Position numbers and translations under genes: made by a program
Shown: in pieces, positions 17,781 to 25,832 of the stretch
How the letters are laid out: every line of letters starts with the position of its first letter
Numbering within the stretch: the stretch's first letter is position 1
The notes under the pieces: model-generated
The model's input: only the letters and a program-made list of their open reading frames with translations
Databases searched by the model: none
What the model was told of the DNA's origin: nothing
Source: Streptomyces davaonensis JCM 4913
Lineage (GTDB): Bacteria > Actinomycetota > Actinomycetes > Streptomycetales > Streptomycetaceae
Reading direction: 5' to 3'
Assembly: GCF_000349325.1 (NCBI RefSeq)
Contig: NC_020504.1
Coordinates: 8,102,326 to 8,166,325 of the forward strand
Length of the DNA stretch: 64,000 bases

Positions 17781-17820
17781 GGGCGAAGCCAGAGCCTCCC
17801 CGTGCCGTCCATTCGCTGAG

Positions 17821-17871
17821 ACAGGTGTCATCGGGGGTGACGCTCATGTCATCGCCTGTCATCATGTGCCG
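17821..17871 (+). promoter_or_regulatory. TGTCATC direct repeats upstream of the EamA gene
   Basis: Three copies of TGTCATC (starting about 17826, 17847 and 17857) and one TGAC inversion (17837-17840) crowd the 50 bp before the transporter. This looks like a regulator-binding cluster; no regulator gene is adjacent. Confidence 0.4.
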
Positions 17872-18870
17872 GTGCGTACGTCAGAGAGCAGTCAGGGCAG
17901 TCGCGGCAAGGGGATGGGGCTCGGCCTCGCCCTCGTCTCCGCGCTCGCCTTCGGGGGATCCGGTGTCGCGGCCAAGCCGCTGATCGAGGCGGGGCTCGAC
18001 CCGCTGCACGTGGTGTGGCTGAGGGTGGCCGGAGCGGCCCTGGTGATGCTGCCGCTCGCCGTGCGCCACCGGGACCTGGTGCGCCGCCGCCCCGCGCTGC
18101 TCGCCGGGTTCGGACTGCTCGGTGTGGCCGGTGTGCAGGCCTTCTACTTCGCCTCCATCTCCCGGATCCCGGTCGGGGTCGCGCTGCTCGTGGAGTACCT
18201 TGCGCCCGCGCTGGTGCTGGGCTGGGTGCGGTTCGTGCAGCGGCGTCCGGTGACCCGGGCCGCCGCGCTCGGAGTGGTCCTCGCGGTCGGCGGGCTCGCC
18301 TGTGTCGTCGAGGTGTGGGCGGGCCTCAGCTTCGACGCCCTCGGCCTGCTCCTCGCTCTCGGCGCCGCCTGCTGTCAGGTCGGCTACTTCGTCCTGTCCG
18401 ACCAGGGCACCGACTCGGCCGACGAGGCCCCGGACCCGCTCGGCGTCATCGCCTACGGCCTCCTCGTCGGCGCCGCCGTGCTGACCGTCGTGGCCCGTCC
18501 CTGGTCGATGGAGTGGTCCGTCCTCGCGGACAGCGCGGACATGAACGGCACCCCGGTCGCGGCCGCGCTGCTGCTCTCCTGGATCGTGCTGATCGCCACC
18601 GTCGTCGCCTACGTCACCGGCGTGGTCTCGGTGCGCAGGCTATCCCCGCAGGTCGCGGGCGTCGTCGCCTGCCTGGAGGCGGTCATCGCGACCGTGCTGG
18701 CCTGGGTCCTGCTCGGCGAGCACCTCTCCGCCCCGCAGATCATCGGCGGCGCGGTCGTCCTGCTCGGCGCCTTCATCGCCCAGTCCTCGGCCCCGAGCAA
18801 GGGCTCCCCGGAACCGGTCGCAGGCGGCGGCGGCGAGCGGGAGCCGGCTGCCCGGAGCGCGGCCGCGTAA
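17872..18870 (+). CDS. EamA/RhaT-family drug/metabolite transporter
   Basis: 332 residues from GTG 17872 (ATG 17914 is an alternative). There are ten hydrophobic helices in two EamA repeats; the first repeat starts GLALVSALAFGGSGVAAKPL and the second contains LGLLLALGAACCQVGYFVL. The repeat ends carry VVACLEAVIATVLAWVLLGE, the usual DMT tail motif. The C-terminal 25 residues are hydrophilic. It should be a metabolite exporter of the inner membrane; the substrate is unknown. Confidence 0.88.
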   Translation: MRTSESSQGSRGKGMGLGLALVSALAFGGSGVAAKPLIEAGLDPLHVVWLRVAGAALVMLPLAVRHRDLVRRRPALLAGFGLLGVAGVQAFYFASISRIPVGVALLVEYLAPALVLGWVRFVQRRPVTRAAALGVVLAVGGLACVVEVWAGLSFDALGLLLALGAACCQVGYFVLSDQGTDSADEAPDPLGVIAYGLLVGAAVLTVVARPWSMEWSVLADSADMNGTPVAAALLLSWIVLIATVVAYVTGVVSVRRLSPQVAGVVACLEAVIATVLAWVLLGEHLSAPQIIGGAVVLLGAFIAQSSAPSKGSPEPVAGGGGEREPAARSAAA

Positions 18871-19027
18871 GGGTCTGGCCGGCCCCTCCCGTCGGCCGCC
18901 GGAGGGCGTGCCGACGGCGGCGATGGGGGAGACCCGAGCGGGGCCGAGTGCGGGGGCGTGCGATCGCAAGGCGCCGAGGCCGCCGGCGACAGGGGCGGTG
19001 GGCGCGAAGAGCCGGCGGGGCCTTCGG

Positions 19028-19717
19028 TCACCCGAGGTAGGCGGGAAGCTCCGTGCCGGGCGCCAGGTCCGGGTCGTCGAGCGGGGTCTCGTAGCCCTTG
19101 CGCAGCGGGACCACTCCGGCCCAGTGCGGGAGGGCGAGGTCCTCGGGCTCGTCGTTCACGCCGCCCGTGCGGAGCTTCGCGGAGACCTCGTTCAGGTCGA
19201 GGCGGATGACGGCCGTGGCGGCCAGCTCCTTCTTGTTCGCGGGCCGGGAGTCCGCCGAGCGGCCCGGGACCACGTGGTCGACCAGGGCGTCGAGGGCGAG
19301 GCGCTTCTCCTCCGGGTCCGTCACCTGGTGGGCGACGCCGTGCACCACCACGGACCGGTAGTTGATCGAGTGGTGGAAGGCCGACCGGGCCAGGATCAGC
19401 GCGTCCACATGCGTGACGGTCAGGCACACCTCGAGCCCCGGGTCGGCCTGCCCCGTCATCCGCAGCGGGCGCGAACCGGTCGAGCCATGGACGTAGAGCC
19501 GGTCACCGACCCGCCCGAAGAGCGTCGGCAGCACCACCGGCGCACCGTCCCGGACGAAGCCCAGGTGGCAGACATAGGCCTCGTCGAGTATCGAGTGCAC
19601 CAGCTCCTTGTCGTACGACGCCCGCTCGGCGGAGCGGGTGGGAACGGTGCGATCGGTCGGCGTGTAGGCGGTGGGCTCCGATGTCGGCTGCTGCGTCCCC
19701 TGCATTGCGGTCTCCAT
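19028..19717 (-). CDS. PNPOx-like flavin protein (NimA-type)
   Basis: 229 residues with the split-barrel pattern of pyridoxamine 5'-phosphate oxidase-like proteins: LDEAYVCHLGFVRDGAPVVLP, LYVHGSTGSRPLR, then ILARSAFHHSINYRSVVVHG and a C-terminal VPLRKGYETP. NimA-type relatives bind FMN or haem. It is transcribed divergently from a MocR regulator, with only 23 bp between the start codons, the arrangement expected for a regulator and its target. Confidence 0.9.
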   Translation of the reverse strand: METAMQGTQQPTSEPTAYTPTDRTVPTRSAERASYDKELVHSILDEAYVCHLGFVRDGAPVVLPTLFGRVGDRLYVHGSTGSRPLRMTGQADPGLEVCLTVTHVDALILARSAFHHSINYRSVVVHGVAHQVTDPEEKRLALDALVDHVVPGRSADSRPANKKELAATAVIRLDLNEVSAKLRTGGVNDEPEDLALPHWAGVVPLRKGYETPLDDPDLAPGTELPAYLG

Positions 19718-19733
19718 TGCACTAGTGCATAAT
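19705..19733 (+). promoter_or_regulatory. Promoter and palindromic operator of the MocR/PNPOx pair
   Basis: A -35 TTGCGG (19705-19710), 17-bp spacer and -10 CATAAT (19728-19733) place the transcription start at about the GTG of the MocR gene (19741), predicting a leaderless mRNA. A perfect 12-bp palindrome TGCACTAGTGCA (19718-19729) fills the spacer and touches the -10, where a bound repressor would block both divergent genes. Confidence 0.7.
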
Positions 19734-19740
19734 CTGGTTT

Positions 19741-21072
19741 GTGCTAGGAGAATATCGGATCACTGGTCGGCGCGCAGCAGAGATTGCGGCCGGTATCGAG
19801 GCCGCGGTCGGTTCCGGAGCGCTGGAACCGGGGCAACTGCTGCCGCCCATGCGAGAGTTGGCGATCGAGCTGGGCGTGAATCCCAATACGGTCGCGGCGG
19901 CCTATCGCACCCTGCGGGAGCGCGGGGTCATCGAGACCGCCGGGCGCCGGGGCAGCCGAGTGCGCCCCAAACCGGCCACCACCGCCCGCGAGTACGTCCG
20001 CACGGACGTGCCCGCCGGAGTGCGGGACTTGGCGAACGGCAACCCGGACCCGGCTCTCCTGCCCCCGCTCGGCCCGGCGTTCGCGGCGGCGACGGAGCGG
20101 GGCGACCGCGATCCGGTCCTGTACGGCGACGAGCCCGTGGATCCCGAGCTGGCGCGCATCGCGCGGGCGCAACTGGACGCCGACGGGGTCGCGGAGGGGC
20201 CGCTGGCCGTCACCTCCGGCTCGCTGGACGCCATCGAGCGCGTCCTGGCCGCGCATCTGAGGCCGGGGGACACCGTCGCCGTCGAGGACCCCGGCTGGCG
20301 CAGCGCCCTCGACCTCGTCCCGGCGCTCGGGCTGCGCACGGCGCCCGTGGGCGTCGACGACGAGGGACCGCTCCCGGACGATGTGCGCCGCGTGCTCGGC
20401 GCCGGGGCCCGCGCCCTGCTCGTCACCGACCGGGCCCAGAACCCGACCGGCGCCGCGGTGAGCGCGACACGCGCGCGTGTGCTGCGTTCCGTGCTCCGGG
20501 AGTACCCGCGGACCCTGCTGATCGAGGACGACCACGGTCACGCGATCGTCGACGTCCCGCTGCGCCCCCTGGCCGGCATTACGCAGCACTGGGCCTTCAT
20601 CCGCTCCGCCGCCAAGGCCTACGGCCCCGATCTGCGCCTCGCGGTGCTCACCGGCGACGAGGTCACCGTCGACCGGGTGCGCGGCCGCCAGCGCCTGGGG
20701 CCCGGCTGGGTCAGTCTGACCCTCCAGCGGGCCGTGGCCCGGCTGTGGGCGGACGGCGCCATCGACCCCGCGGCGGTCGCGGCGCGGTACGGCAGCCGCC
20801 GGTGTCTGCTGATCGACGCGCTCGCCGAACGGGGTGTCACCGCGCGGGGCCACACCGGCATGAACGTCTGGGTGCCGGTCCCGGACGAGACGGGCGCCGT
20901 CTCGCGTCTCCTGCACGCGGGCTGGGCCGTCGCCCCCGGCGCCCGTTTCCGCCTGAACTCAGGCCCCGGGATGCGCGTCACGGTCTCGACCCTGACGGAG
21001 GCGGAGACCGGCCCCCTGGCCGACGCCATCGCCTCGGCCGTACGGCCCGCTCCGGACCGCAGTGGGGTCTAG
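19741..21072 (+). CDS. MocR-type GntR regulator with aminotransferase domain
   Basis: 443 residues from GTG 19741. The winged helix (1-75) has LPPMRELAIELGVNPNTVAAAYR. The fold-type I aminotransferase domain (about 85-440) has VTSGSLDAIERVLAAHLRPGD, the DDHGHAI segment, and K292 in SAAKAYGPDLRLAV as the PLP Schiff-base lysine. MocR regulators sense PLP-linked ligands; the divergent PNPOx-like gene agrees with that. The stop codon TAG is part of a CTAG where insertions have occurred (see 21073-22646). Confidence 0.92.
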   Translation: MLGEYRITGRRAAEIAAGIEAAVGSGALEPGQLLPPMRELAIELGVNPNTVAAAYRTLRERGVIETAGRRGSRVRPKPATTAREYVRTDVPAGVRDLANGNPDPALLPPLGPAFAAATERGDRDPVLYGDEPVDPELARIARAQLDADGVAEGPLAVTSGSLDAIERVLAAHLRPGDTVAVEDPGWRSALDLVPALGLRTAPVGVDDEGPLPDDVRRVLGAGARALLVTDRAQNPTGAAVSATRARVLRSVLREYPRTLLIEDDHGHAIVDVPLRPLAGITQHWAFIRSAAKAYGPDLRLAVLTGDEVTVDRVRGRQRLGPGWVSLTLQRAVARLWADGAIDPAAVAARYGSRRCLLIDALAERGVTARGHTGMNVWVPVPDETGAVSRLLHAGWAVAPGARFRLNSGPGMRVTVSTLTEAETGPLADAIASAVRPAPDRSGV

Positions 21073-21195
21073 CGCCTGTCCGGCAATTCCCGCCTGCCAC
21101 GCGACGCCTGGCACGCACGCGTGAACCGGCTTCGCCCGACTCGCGCGGAGGCACCCCCGTCGCCGCCGGGCGGACGACGGGAACTGTCGGACGCC
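21073..21195. repeat. Small palindromic (MITE-like) element bounded by CTAG
   Basis: A 123-bp stretch lies between CTAG at 21069-21072 and CTAG at 21196-21199. Its ends are imperfect inverted repeats: GTCCGGCAATTCCCG (21078-21092) and CGGGAACTGTCGGAC (21178-21192), 13 of 15 matched. No gene fits inside. It could be a MITE with a 4-bp CTAG duplication, or a large transcription terminator. Its ends differ from those of the neighbouring IS, so it is not simply a derivative of it. Confidence 0.5.
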
Positions 21196-21199
21196 CTAG

Positions 21200-22642
21200 T
21201 AGGGCTTGGTCAGGTTCGTATGGGTGTGGGTATGTCCCGGTGGCAGGTGGGGCAGGCGCCGGCCCAAAGGGCGAGGAGTGTCTGTAGCTCGCGGACGACT
21301 TGGTAGAGGCTCAGGCCGGCGCTGCTTCTTTTGGGGTCCGGGCCAGTCGTTGCAGCGTGCAGAAGGCGTGCGCGACGGAGACGAGGGTGACGTGGTGGTG
21401 CCATCCGTTCCAGGTCCGGCCCTCGAAGTGGGCGAGTCCCAGGGCCTGTTTCATCTCCCGGTAGTCGTGCTCGATGCGCCAGCGGAGTTTGGCGAGGCGG
21501 ACCAGTGTGGTCAGGGGCATGCCGGAGGGCAGGTCGGACAGCCAGTACTGCACCGGCTCGCTCTCGCCGGCCGGCCATTCGGCCAGCAGCCAGCACACAG
21601 GCAGTTCCGGGCCGTCGACGTGCTGGCGGACCTCGCGTCCGGCGGGCCGGATCCGCAGCGCCACGAAGCGGGAGTACCATCCGCTTGCGGCCGGAGCGGC
21701 CGGTGCCGGGCCGGGAGCCCTCCCGCCACTGCACCGGCCGGGCCGCCTTCCGGCCCGCCGCGATGACCAGCTCCTTCACCGGCCGCGGCTTGTCGGGATA
21801 CTTCGCCACCGGCGGGCGTCCGGACCCGGAGTGCGGTTCGGCCACCGGCACCGCGTCGGCGGGCTGGGCAGACAGCGTGGTGGAGATCCCCACCACGTAG
21901 TTCAGGCCGCGTTCCTGCAGTCCGTTCCGGAACGCGGCGGCGTCACCGTATCCGGCGTCCGCGACGGCCAGCGGCACCTCGATGCCCCAGGAGCGGGTCT
22001 CGTCGAGCATATCCAGGGCCAGCTGCCACTTCTCCACATGCCCGACATCGTCCGGGATACCGCAGGCTGTGCGGCGGGCGACCTTGTCCGCATCGGCCTT
22101 CGGCGAGGCGGGATCCCAGCTCTGGGGCAGGAACAACCGCCAGTTGACCGCCGCCGAGGCGTGGTCGGACGCGAGGTGGAGGGAGACGCCGACCTGGCAA
22201 TTGGTGACCTTGCCGGCCGTGCCGGTGTACTGCCGCGACACACACGCCGAGGCAGTCCCGTCCTTGAGGAACCCTGTGTCGTCGAAGACGAAGGCGTCGG
22301 GCCCGATCCTCTCCTCCATCCGCCAGGCGAGCTGGGCCCGGATGTGTGCCGGGTCCCAGGGACTGGTGGTGATGAAGTTGGCCAGTGCCTGCCGGTTCCC
22401 GTCCTCACCCAGGCGGGCGGCCATCGGCTCGACCGATTTACGCTGCCCGTCGGTCAGCAGCCCCCGCAGATAGACCTGCCCCCACCGTCGCTGATCCCTG
22501 CGCGCAAACGGCTCGAACACCTCCGCCGCGAACGTCTCCAACTCACCACGCACCAACGCAATCTCGTCCGGAGTCACACACTCTCAACGCCACACCGGCC
22601 CAGCAGGACACGCAACACCACAACCGACCTGACCAAGCCCTA
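21200..22642. mobile_element. IS701-family insertion sequence
   Basis: 1443 bp. Perfect 16-bp terminal inverted repeats: TAGGGCTTGGTCAGGT at 21200-21215 and its complement at 22627-22642. Direct CTAG copies flank it (21196-21199 and 22643-22646), matching the 4-bp duplication of the IS701 family. One transposase gene lies on the minus strand and carries two frameshifts. The right CTAG supplies the TAG stop of the EamA gene, so the insertion did not shorten that protein. Confidence 0.88.
21210..22577 (-). pseudogene. IS701-family transposase, frameshifted
   Basis: GTG 22577 opens a DDE transposase: ETFAAEVFEPFARRDQRRWG, VEPMAARLGED, first catalytic Asp in FVFDDTGFLKDG and second in VADAGYGDA. 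At about 21677 an extra base breaks the frame (expected MYSRFVALRIRPAG; the reading diverges after KRM). The next part, with the catalytic Glu in LRWRIEHDYREMKQ, continues in another frame (21664 down to 21311). The C-terminal GLSLYQVVRELQ returns to the first frame near 21320. Two compensating shifts mean no intact DDE protein unless frameshifting occurs. Confidence 0.85.
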
Positions 22643-23602
22643 CTAGGACGCCGCCTCGGCGCGCTCCCGTGCGGGCGGCTCGCTCGGCTCGGTTTCGACG
22701 GCCACCGGTCCCCGCTCGCGCGGGCGTATCTGGGTCAGTGCCGCGCCCGCCAGGACGATCAGCGCGCCGACCGGCGTCGACCAGGTCAGGGACTCGCCGA
22801 GCAGGGCGACGCCCGCCGCGGTGGCGATGACCGGGATGAAGTACGTGACCATCTGGGCGGTCGTCGGGCCGACTTCGGCGACGAGGCCGTACTGGAGCAG
22901 CACCGCGAAGCCGGTGCCGAGGGCGCCGAGGGCCGCGACCGCGAGCAGGGGGAGCAGCGGGAAGTCGGTCGGGGCGCTGGTGAACAGCGGGGTGACGACG
23001 GCCAGTTGCCCAGTGGCGAGCAGCAACTGGGCGCCGGTCAGCGACAGGTTCGAGGCGTCGGCCCCGGCCAGTGTGCGCCGGACGTAGATCCAGCCGATCG
23101 GGTAGCAGAGCGAGGCCAGCAGGGCCATGGCGGTGCCCCGCGCGTCCATGCCCGCGAAGCCCTGCCAGGCGCCGAGCACCGTCAGGACGCCGAGGAAGCC
23201 CAGGCCGAGGCCCGCGACCCGGAGCCGGGTGGGCCGGTCCTCGGAGAGGGCGACCAGGGACAGGGCCATGCCCCACAGCGGGGAGGTGGCGTTGCAGATG
23301 CCCGCGAGCGTCGAGGGGATCGTCAGCTCCGCGTAGGCGAACAGCGAGAACGGCAGCGCGTTCAGCAGCAGCGCCGCGACCGTCAGATGCCCCCAGGTGC
23401 GCGCCCCGCGCGGGAGCCCCTCCCGCCGTACCGCCATGGCGACGGCGAGCACCGCGGTACCGAACAGCAGTCGGCCGAAGGTGACCTGGAACGGGGCGTA
23501 GCCGTCGGTGCCCACCTTGATGAGCAGGAAACTGAAGCCCCAGATCAGGGAGAGGGCGGCGAAGCGCAGGCGCCAGTCGAGCAGCGAGCGGGAGCGGGTC
23601 AT
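22643..23602 (-). CDS. EamA-family transporter
   Basis: 319 residues from ATG 23602; a TTG at 23638 would add 12. Ten hydrophobic helices in two EamA repeats, opening RFAALSLIWGFSFLLIKVG and with the second repeat at MALLASLCYPIGWIYVRR. The tail motif is VALLGESLTWSTPVGALIVLAG. The stop codon is formed by the IS target duplication CTAG, but reading across the ancestral site shows the same TAG. It is divergent from a LysR regulator that probably controls it. Confidence 0.9.
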   Translation of the reverse strand: MTRSRSLLDWRLRFAALSLIWGFSFLLIKVGTDGYAPFQVTFGRLLFGTAVLAVAMAVRREGLPRGARTWGHLTVAALLLNALPFSLFAYAELTIPSTLAGICNATSPLWGMALSLVALSEDRPTRLRVAGLGLGFLGVLTVLGAWQGFAGMDARGTAMALLASLCYPIGWIYVRRTLAGADASNLSLTGAQLLLATGQLAVVTPLFTSAPTDFPLLPLLAVAALGALGTGFAVLLQYGLVAEVGPTTAQMVTYFIPVIATAAGVALLGESLTWSTPVGALIVLAGAALTQIRPRERGPVAVETEPSEPPARERAEAAS

Positions 23603-23624
23603 GGGACCAGGGTGCGGTACGACG

Positions 23625-23666
23625 ATCTCGTAGCACAAGTGAGAATTCGCGAGCCGTATCTCGTAG
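23625..23666. promoter_or_regulatory. ATCTCGTAG direct repeats between EamA and LysR genes
   Basis: Two exact 9-bp copies of ATCTCGTAG (23625-23633 and 23658-23666) lie 33 bp apart, about three helical turns, in the 74-bp divergent gap. The second copy overlaps a -10-like TAGTAT (23663-23668), 8 bp before the LysR ATG, which would give an almost leaderless LysR mRNA. Likely LysR binding sites. Confidence 0.55.
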
Positions 23667-23676
23667 TATTGCTTAC

Positions 23677-24600
23677 ATGTTGAACCTGGAGCGCCTGCGC
23701 ACCCTCGACGCCCTCGCCCGGCACGGCTCGGTCAGCGGCGCGGCCGAAGGGCTGCACATCACCACCTCCGCCGTCTCGCAGCAGATGTCCAAGCTGGAGC
23801 GGGAGGTCGGCCAGCAGTTGCTCGCCAAGAACGGCCGAGGCGTGCGGCTCACCGACGCCGGACGGCTGCTTGCGGAGCACGCGGCCCGGATCCTGTCCCA
23901 GGTCGAGCTGGCCCAGTCCGACCTGGAGGCACAGCGCGGCCAGGTCGCGGGCGAGCTGAGACTGGCGGCGTTCCCGACCGCCGCGCGCGGGCTCTTCCCG
24001 GTCGCCCTCGCCGCGCTGCGCGCCGAGCACCCGGCGCTGCGCCTGCGCTCCAGCGAGCTGGAACCGGAGAACGGAGTCGCCGGAGTGGTCCGCGGCGATC
24101 TCGACCTGGCCGTGGTGCTCGACTGGTACAACAAGCCGATGCCACTCCCGGACGGCCTGGTCAAGGCGCCCATCCTGGACGACCCCGCCGATGTGGCCAT
24201 GCCCGTCGACCACCGCTTCGCGGACCGCGAGGAGGTGGACCTCGCCGACTTCGCCGAGGACGAGTGGATCACCTGGGGCCAGGGCGAGTTCTGCCACGAG
24301 TGGCTGATGTTCACGCTGCGCTCCAAGGGCATCGAGCCGATCGTCGGCCACCGCGCGGCCGAGACCCACACCCAACTCGGCCTGGTCGCCGCGGGGCTCG
24401 GCGTCTGCGTGGTCCCGCTGCTGGGCCGTAACCCCATGCCCGCGGGTGTCGTCGCGGTGCCGCTGCGGCAGCGGGTGCGGCGACATGTGTACGTCATCTG
24501 GCGGGCGGACGCGGACCGACGTCCCTCGATCAGAGCGGCGGTGAAGGCGCTGCGGGCGGCGGGGGAGCGGGTCGGGGCTAGCTCGACCCCAGCTTTCTGA
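23677..24600 (+). CDS. LysR-family transcriptional regulator
   Basis: 307 residues. The N-terminal HTH is clear: LERLRTLDALARHGSVSGAAEGLHI with VSQQMSKLEREVGQQLL (residues 3-50). The effector-binding domain starts at about 90 (AGELRLAAFPTAARGL). It is divergent from an EamA transporter, a common regulator/exporter pair. Its 3' end overlaps the convergent PPOX gene by 23 bp. Confidence 0.93.
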   Translation: MLNLERLRTLDALARHGSVSGAAEGLHITTSAVSQQMSKLEREVGQQLLAKNGRGVRLTDAGRLLAEHAARILSQVELAQSDLEAQRGQVAGELRLAAFPTAARGLFPVALAALRAEHPALRLRSSELEPENGVAGVVRGDLDLAVVLDWYNKPMPLPDGLVKAPILDDPADVAMPVDHRFADREEVDLADFAEDEWITWGQGEFCHEWLMFTLRSKGIEPIVGHRAAETHTQLGLVAAGLGVCVVPLLGRNPMPAGVVAVPLRQRVRRHVYVIWRADADRRPSIRAAVKALRAAGERVGASSTPAF

Positions 24601-25045
24601 AGTCCCAGGACACCGTCTTCCGCGGAGTCAGTCGCATCCATGCGTGCCGGCCGTCATGCGGCATCTCCTCCAGGCCGAAGTTCTTCCGCGCGAACAGCGT
24701 CTCGATGGCGTCGAGTTCGGCGCACAGCTCGCCGGTGCGGGGGATCTCGCCCACGAACTCCACCGTCCCGGACAGCTCCGCGCCGCGCAGCTCGTCGTAC
24801 TCCTCGCCCGTGTCGATCACCACGGCGACCCGCGGGTCGCGGCGCAGCTGGGTCCAGCGCCTGCTGCGCACCACCGAGTACAGCCACAGCGAGGTGCCGT
24901 CCCAGGCGAACCACAGGGTGCTCACATGCGGGGCGCCGTCCGCCGACACCGTGGCGACCCGGCAGGTGCGCTGGGTGTACAGGAACTCGTCCAGCTCGCC
25001 CGGCGTCATCATGATCTTCCGGCCCCGGCGCTGAGTGACGGTCAT
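24578..25045 (-). CDS. PPOX-class flavin/F420-dependent enzyme
   Basis: 155 residues from ATG 25045 with GAGGGGG upstream. Split-barrel motifs: LDEFLYTQRTCRVATVSADGAPHVSTLWFAWDG in adjoining blocks, LYSVVRSRRWTQLRRDPRVAVVIDTG, and WMRLTPRKTVSWDFRKL. Actinobacterial relatives use FMN or F420 to reduce small molecules. Overlaps the LysR gene by 23 bp at the 3' end. Confidence 0.88.
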   Translation of the reverse strand: MTVTQRRGRKIMMTPGELDEFLYTQRTCRVATVSADGAPHVSTLWFAWDGTSLWLYSVVRSRRWTQLRRDPRVAVVIDTGEEYDELRGAELSGTVEFVGEIPRTGELCAELDAIETLFARKNFGLEEMPHDGRHAWMRLTPRKTVSWDFRKLGSS

Positions 25046-25070
25046 GCGGCCCCCTCTTTCTCCCACGTCG

Positions 25071-25102
25071 TGTCAGAGGAGATCCTCTGACATCACGTCA
25101 GA
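25071..25102. promoter_or_regulatory. Long perfect palindrome between PPOX and isochorismatase-fold genes
   Basis: Arms TGTCAGAGGA (25071-25080) and TCCTCTGACA (25083-25092) are perfect complements around GA. A second overlapping dyad, TCTGAC (25086-25091) and GTCAGA (25097-25102), extends it. It sits in the 136-bp divergent gap between genes starting at 25045 and 25182. Strong operator candidate; the regulator is not adjacent unless the LysR at 23677 is responsible. Confidence 0.6.
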
Positions 25103-25181
25103 AAAGAATGGGCTGTCTTCCGTCCGCACGCAATGGTGGCTATCGTCGCCCGCTCCAGACCGTCGGCGACAAGGGGGAACC

Positions 25182-25832
25182 GTGCCGTCGTACGACCAGC
25201 TCAGCGAACTCCTGGACCCCGCGGGCACCGTCCTGCTCACCGTCGAGTGCCAGCAGGGGGTCGTGGGACCGGACAGCGCACTGCCCGAACTCGCCAAGGA
25301 GGCCCGCTCCTCCGGCGCCCTCGCCAATGTGGCCCGGTTGGTGGCCGGCGCCCACGCCACCGGGGTCCAGGTGATCCACGCGCTCGCCGAGCGCCGCCCC
25401 GACGGCCGTGGCGCCAACCGCAACGCCCGTCTCTTCCGCGCCGCCGAACGGCTGCCCGTCCAGCAGCTGTCCGGCACCACCGCGGTCCGGCTCGCCGCCC
25501 CGATCGAGGTCAGGGAGGAGGACTTCGTCGTACGACGGCTGCACGGCCTGTCGCCGATCCAGGGCACCGATGTCGACGCCCTGCTGCGGAACCTTGGCTG
25601 CCGCACGCTGGTCGTGACCGGGGTCTCGGCCAATGTGGCGATCCCGAACGCCGTGTTCGACGCGGTCAACCGGGGCTACACGGCCGTGGTGCCCACCGAC
25701 GCGATCGCCGGAGTGCCCGCCGAATACACCCCCGCGATGATCCGGCACACCCTCGCGCTGGTCGCCACGCTCACGACCACGGACGAGGTGCTGGCCGCCC
25801 TCGGGCGGGACCGGCGGCTCAGGCCAGTGTGA
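25182..25832 (+). CDS. Isochorismatase-fold protein with altered catalytic triad
   Basis: 216 residues from GTG 25182 (GGGGGAA upstream). The alpha/beta cysteine-hydrolase fold is recognisable: TVLLTVECQQGVVG, GVQVIHALAERRPDG, VVRRLHGLSPIQGTDVDALL and LVVTGVSANVAIPNAVFDAV. By eye the Asp-Lys-Cys positions of active family members read E22, R118/R119 and A153. It therefore probably is not a cysteine hydrolase; an isochorismatase-like or non-enzymatic role is possible. It overlaps the convergent Rieske gene by 14 bp. Confidence 0.82.
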   Translation: MPSYDQLSELLDPAGTVLLTVECQQGVVGPDSALPELAKEARSSGALANVARLVAGAHATGVQVIHALAERRPDGRGANRNARLFRAAERLPVQQLSGTTAVRLAAPIEVREEDFVVRRLHGLSPIQGTDVDALLRNLGCRTLVVTGVSANVAIPNAVFDAVNRGYTAVVPTDAIAGVPAEYTPAMIRHTLALVATLTTTDEVLAALGRDRRLRPV

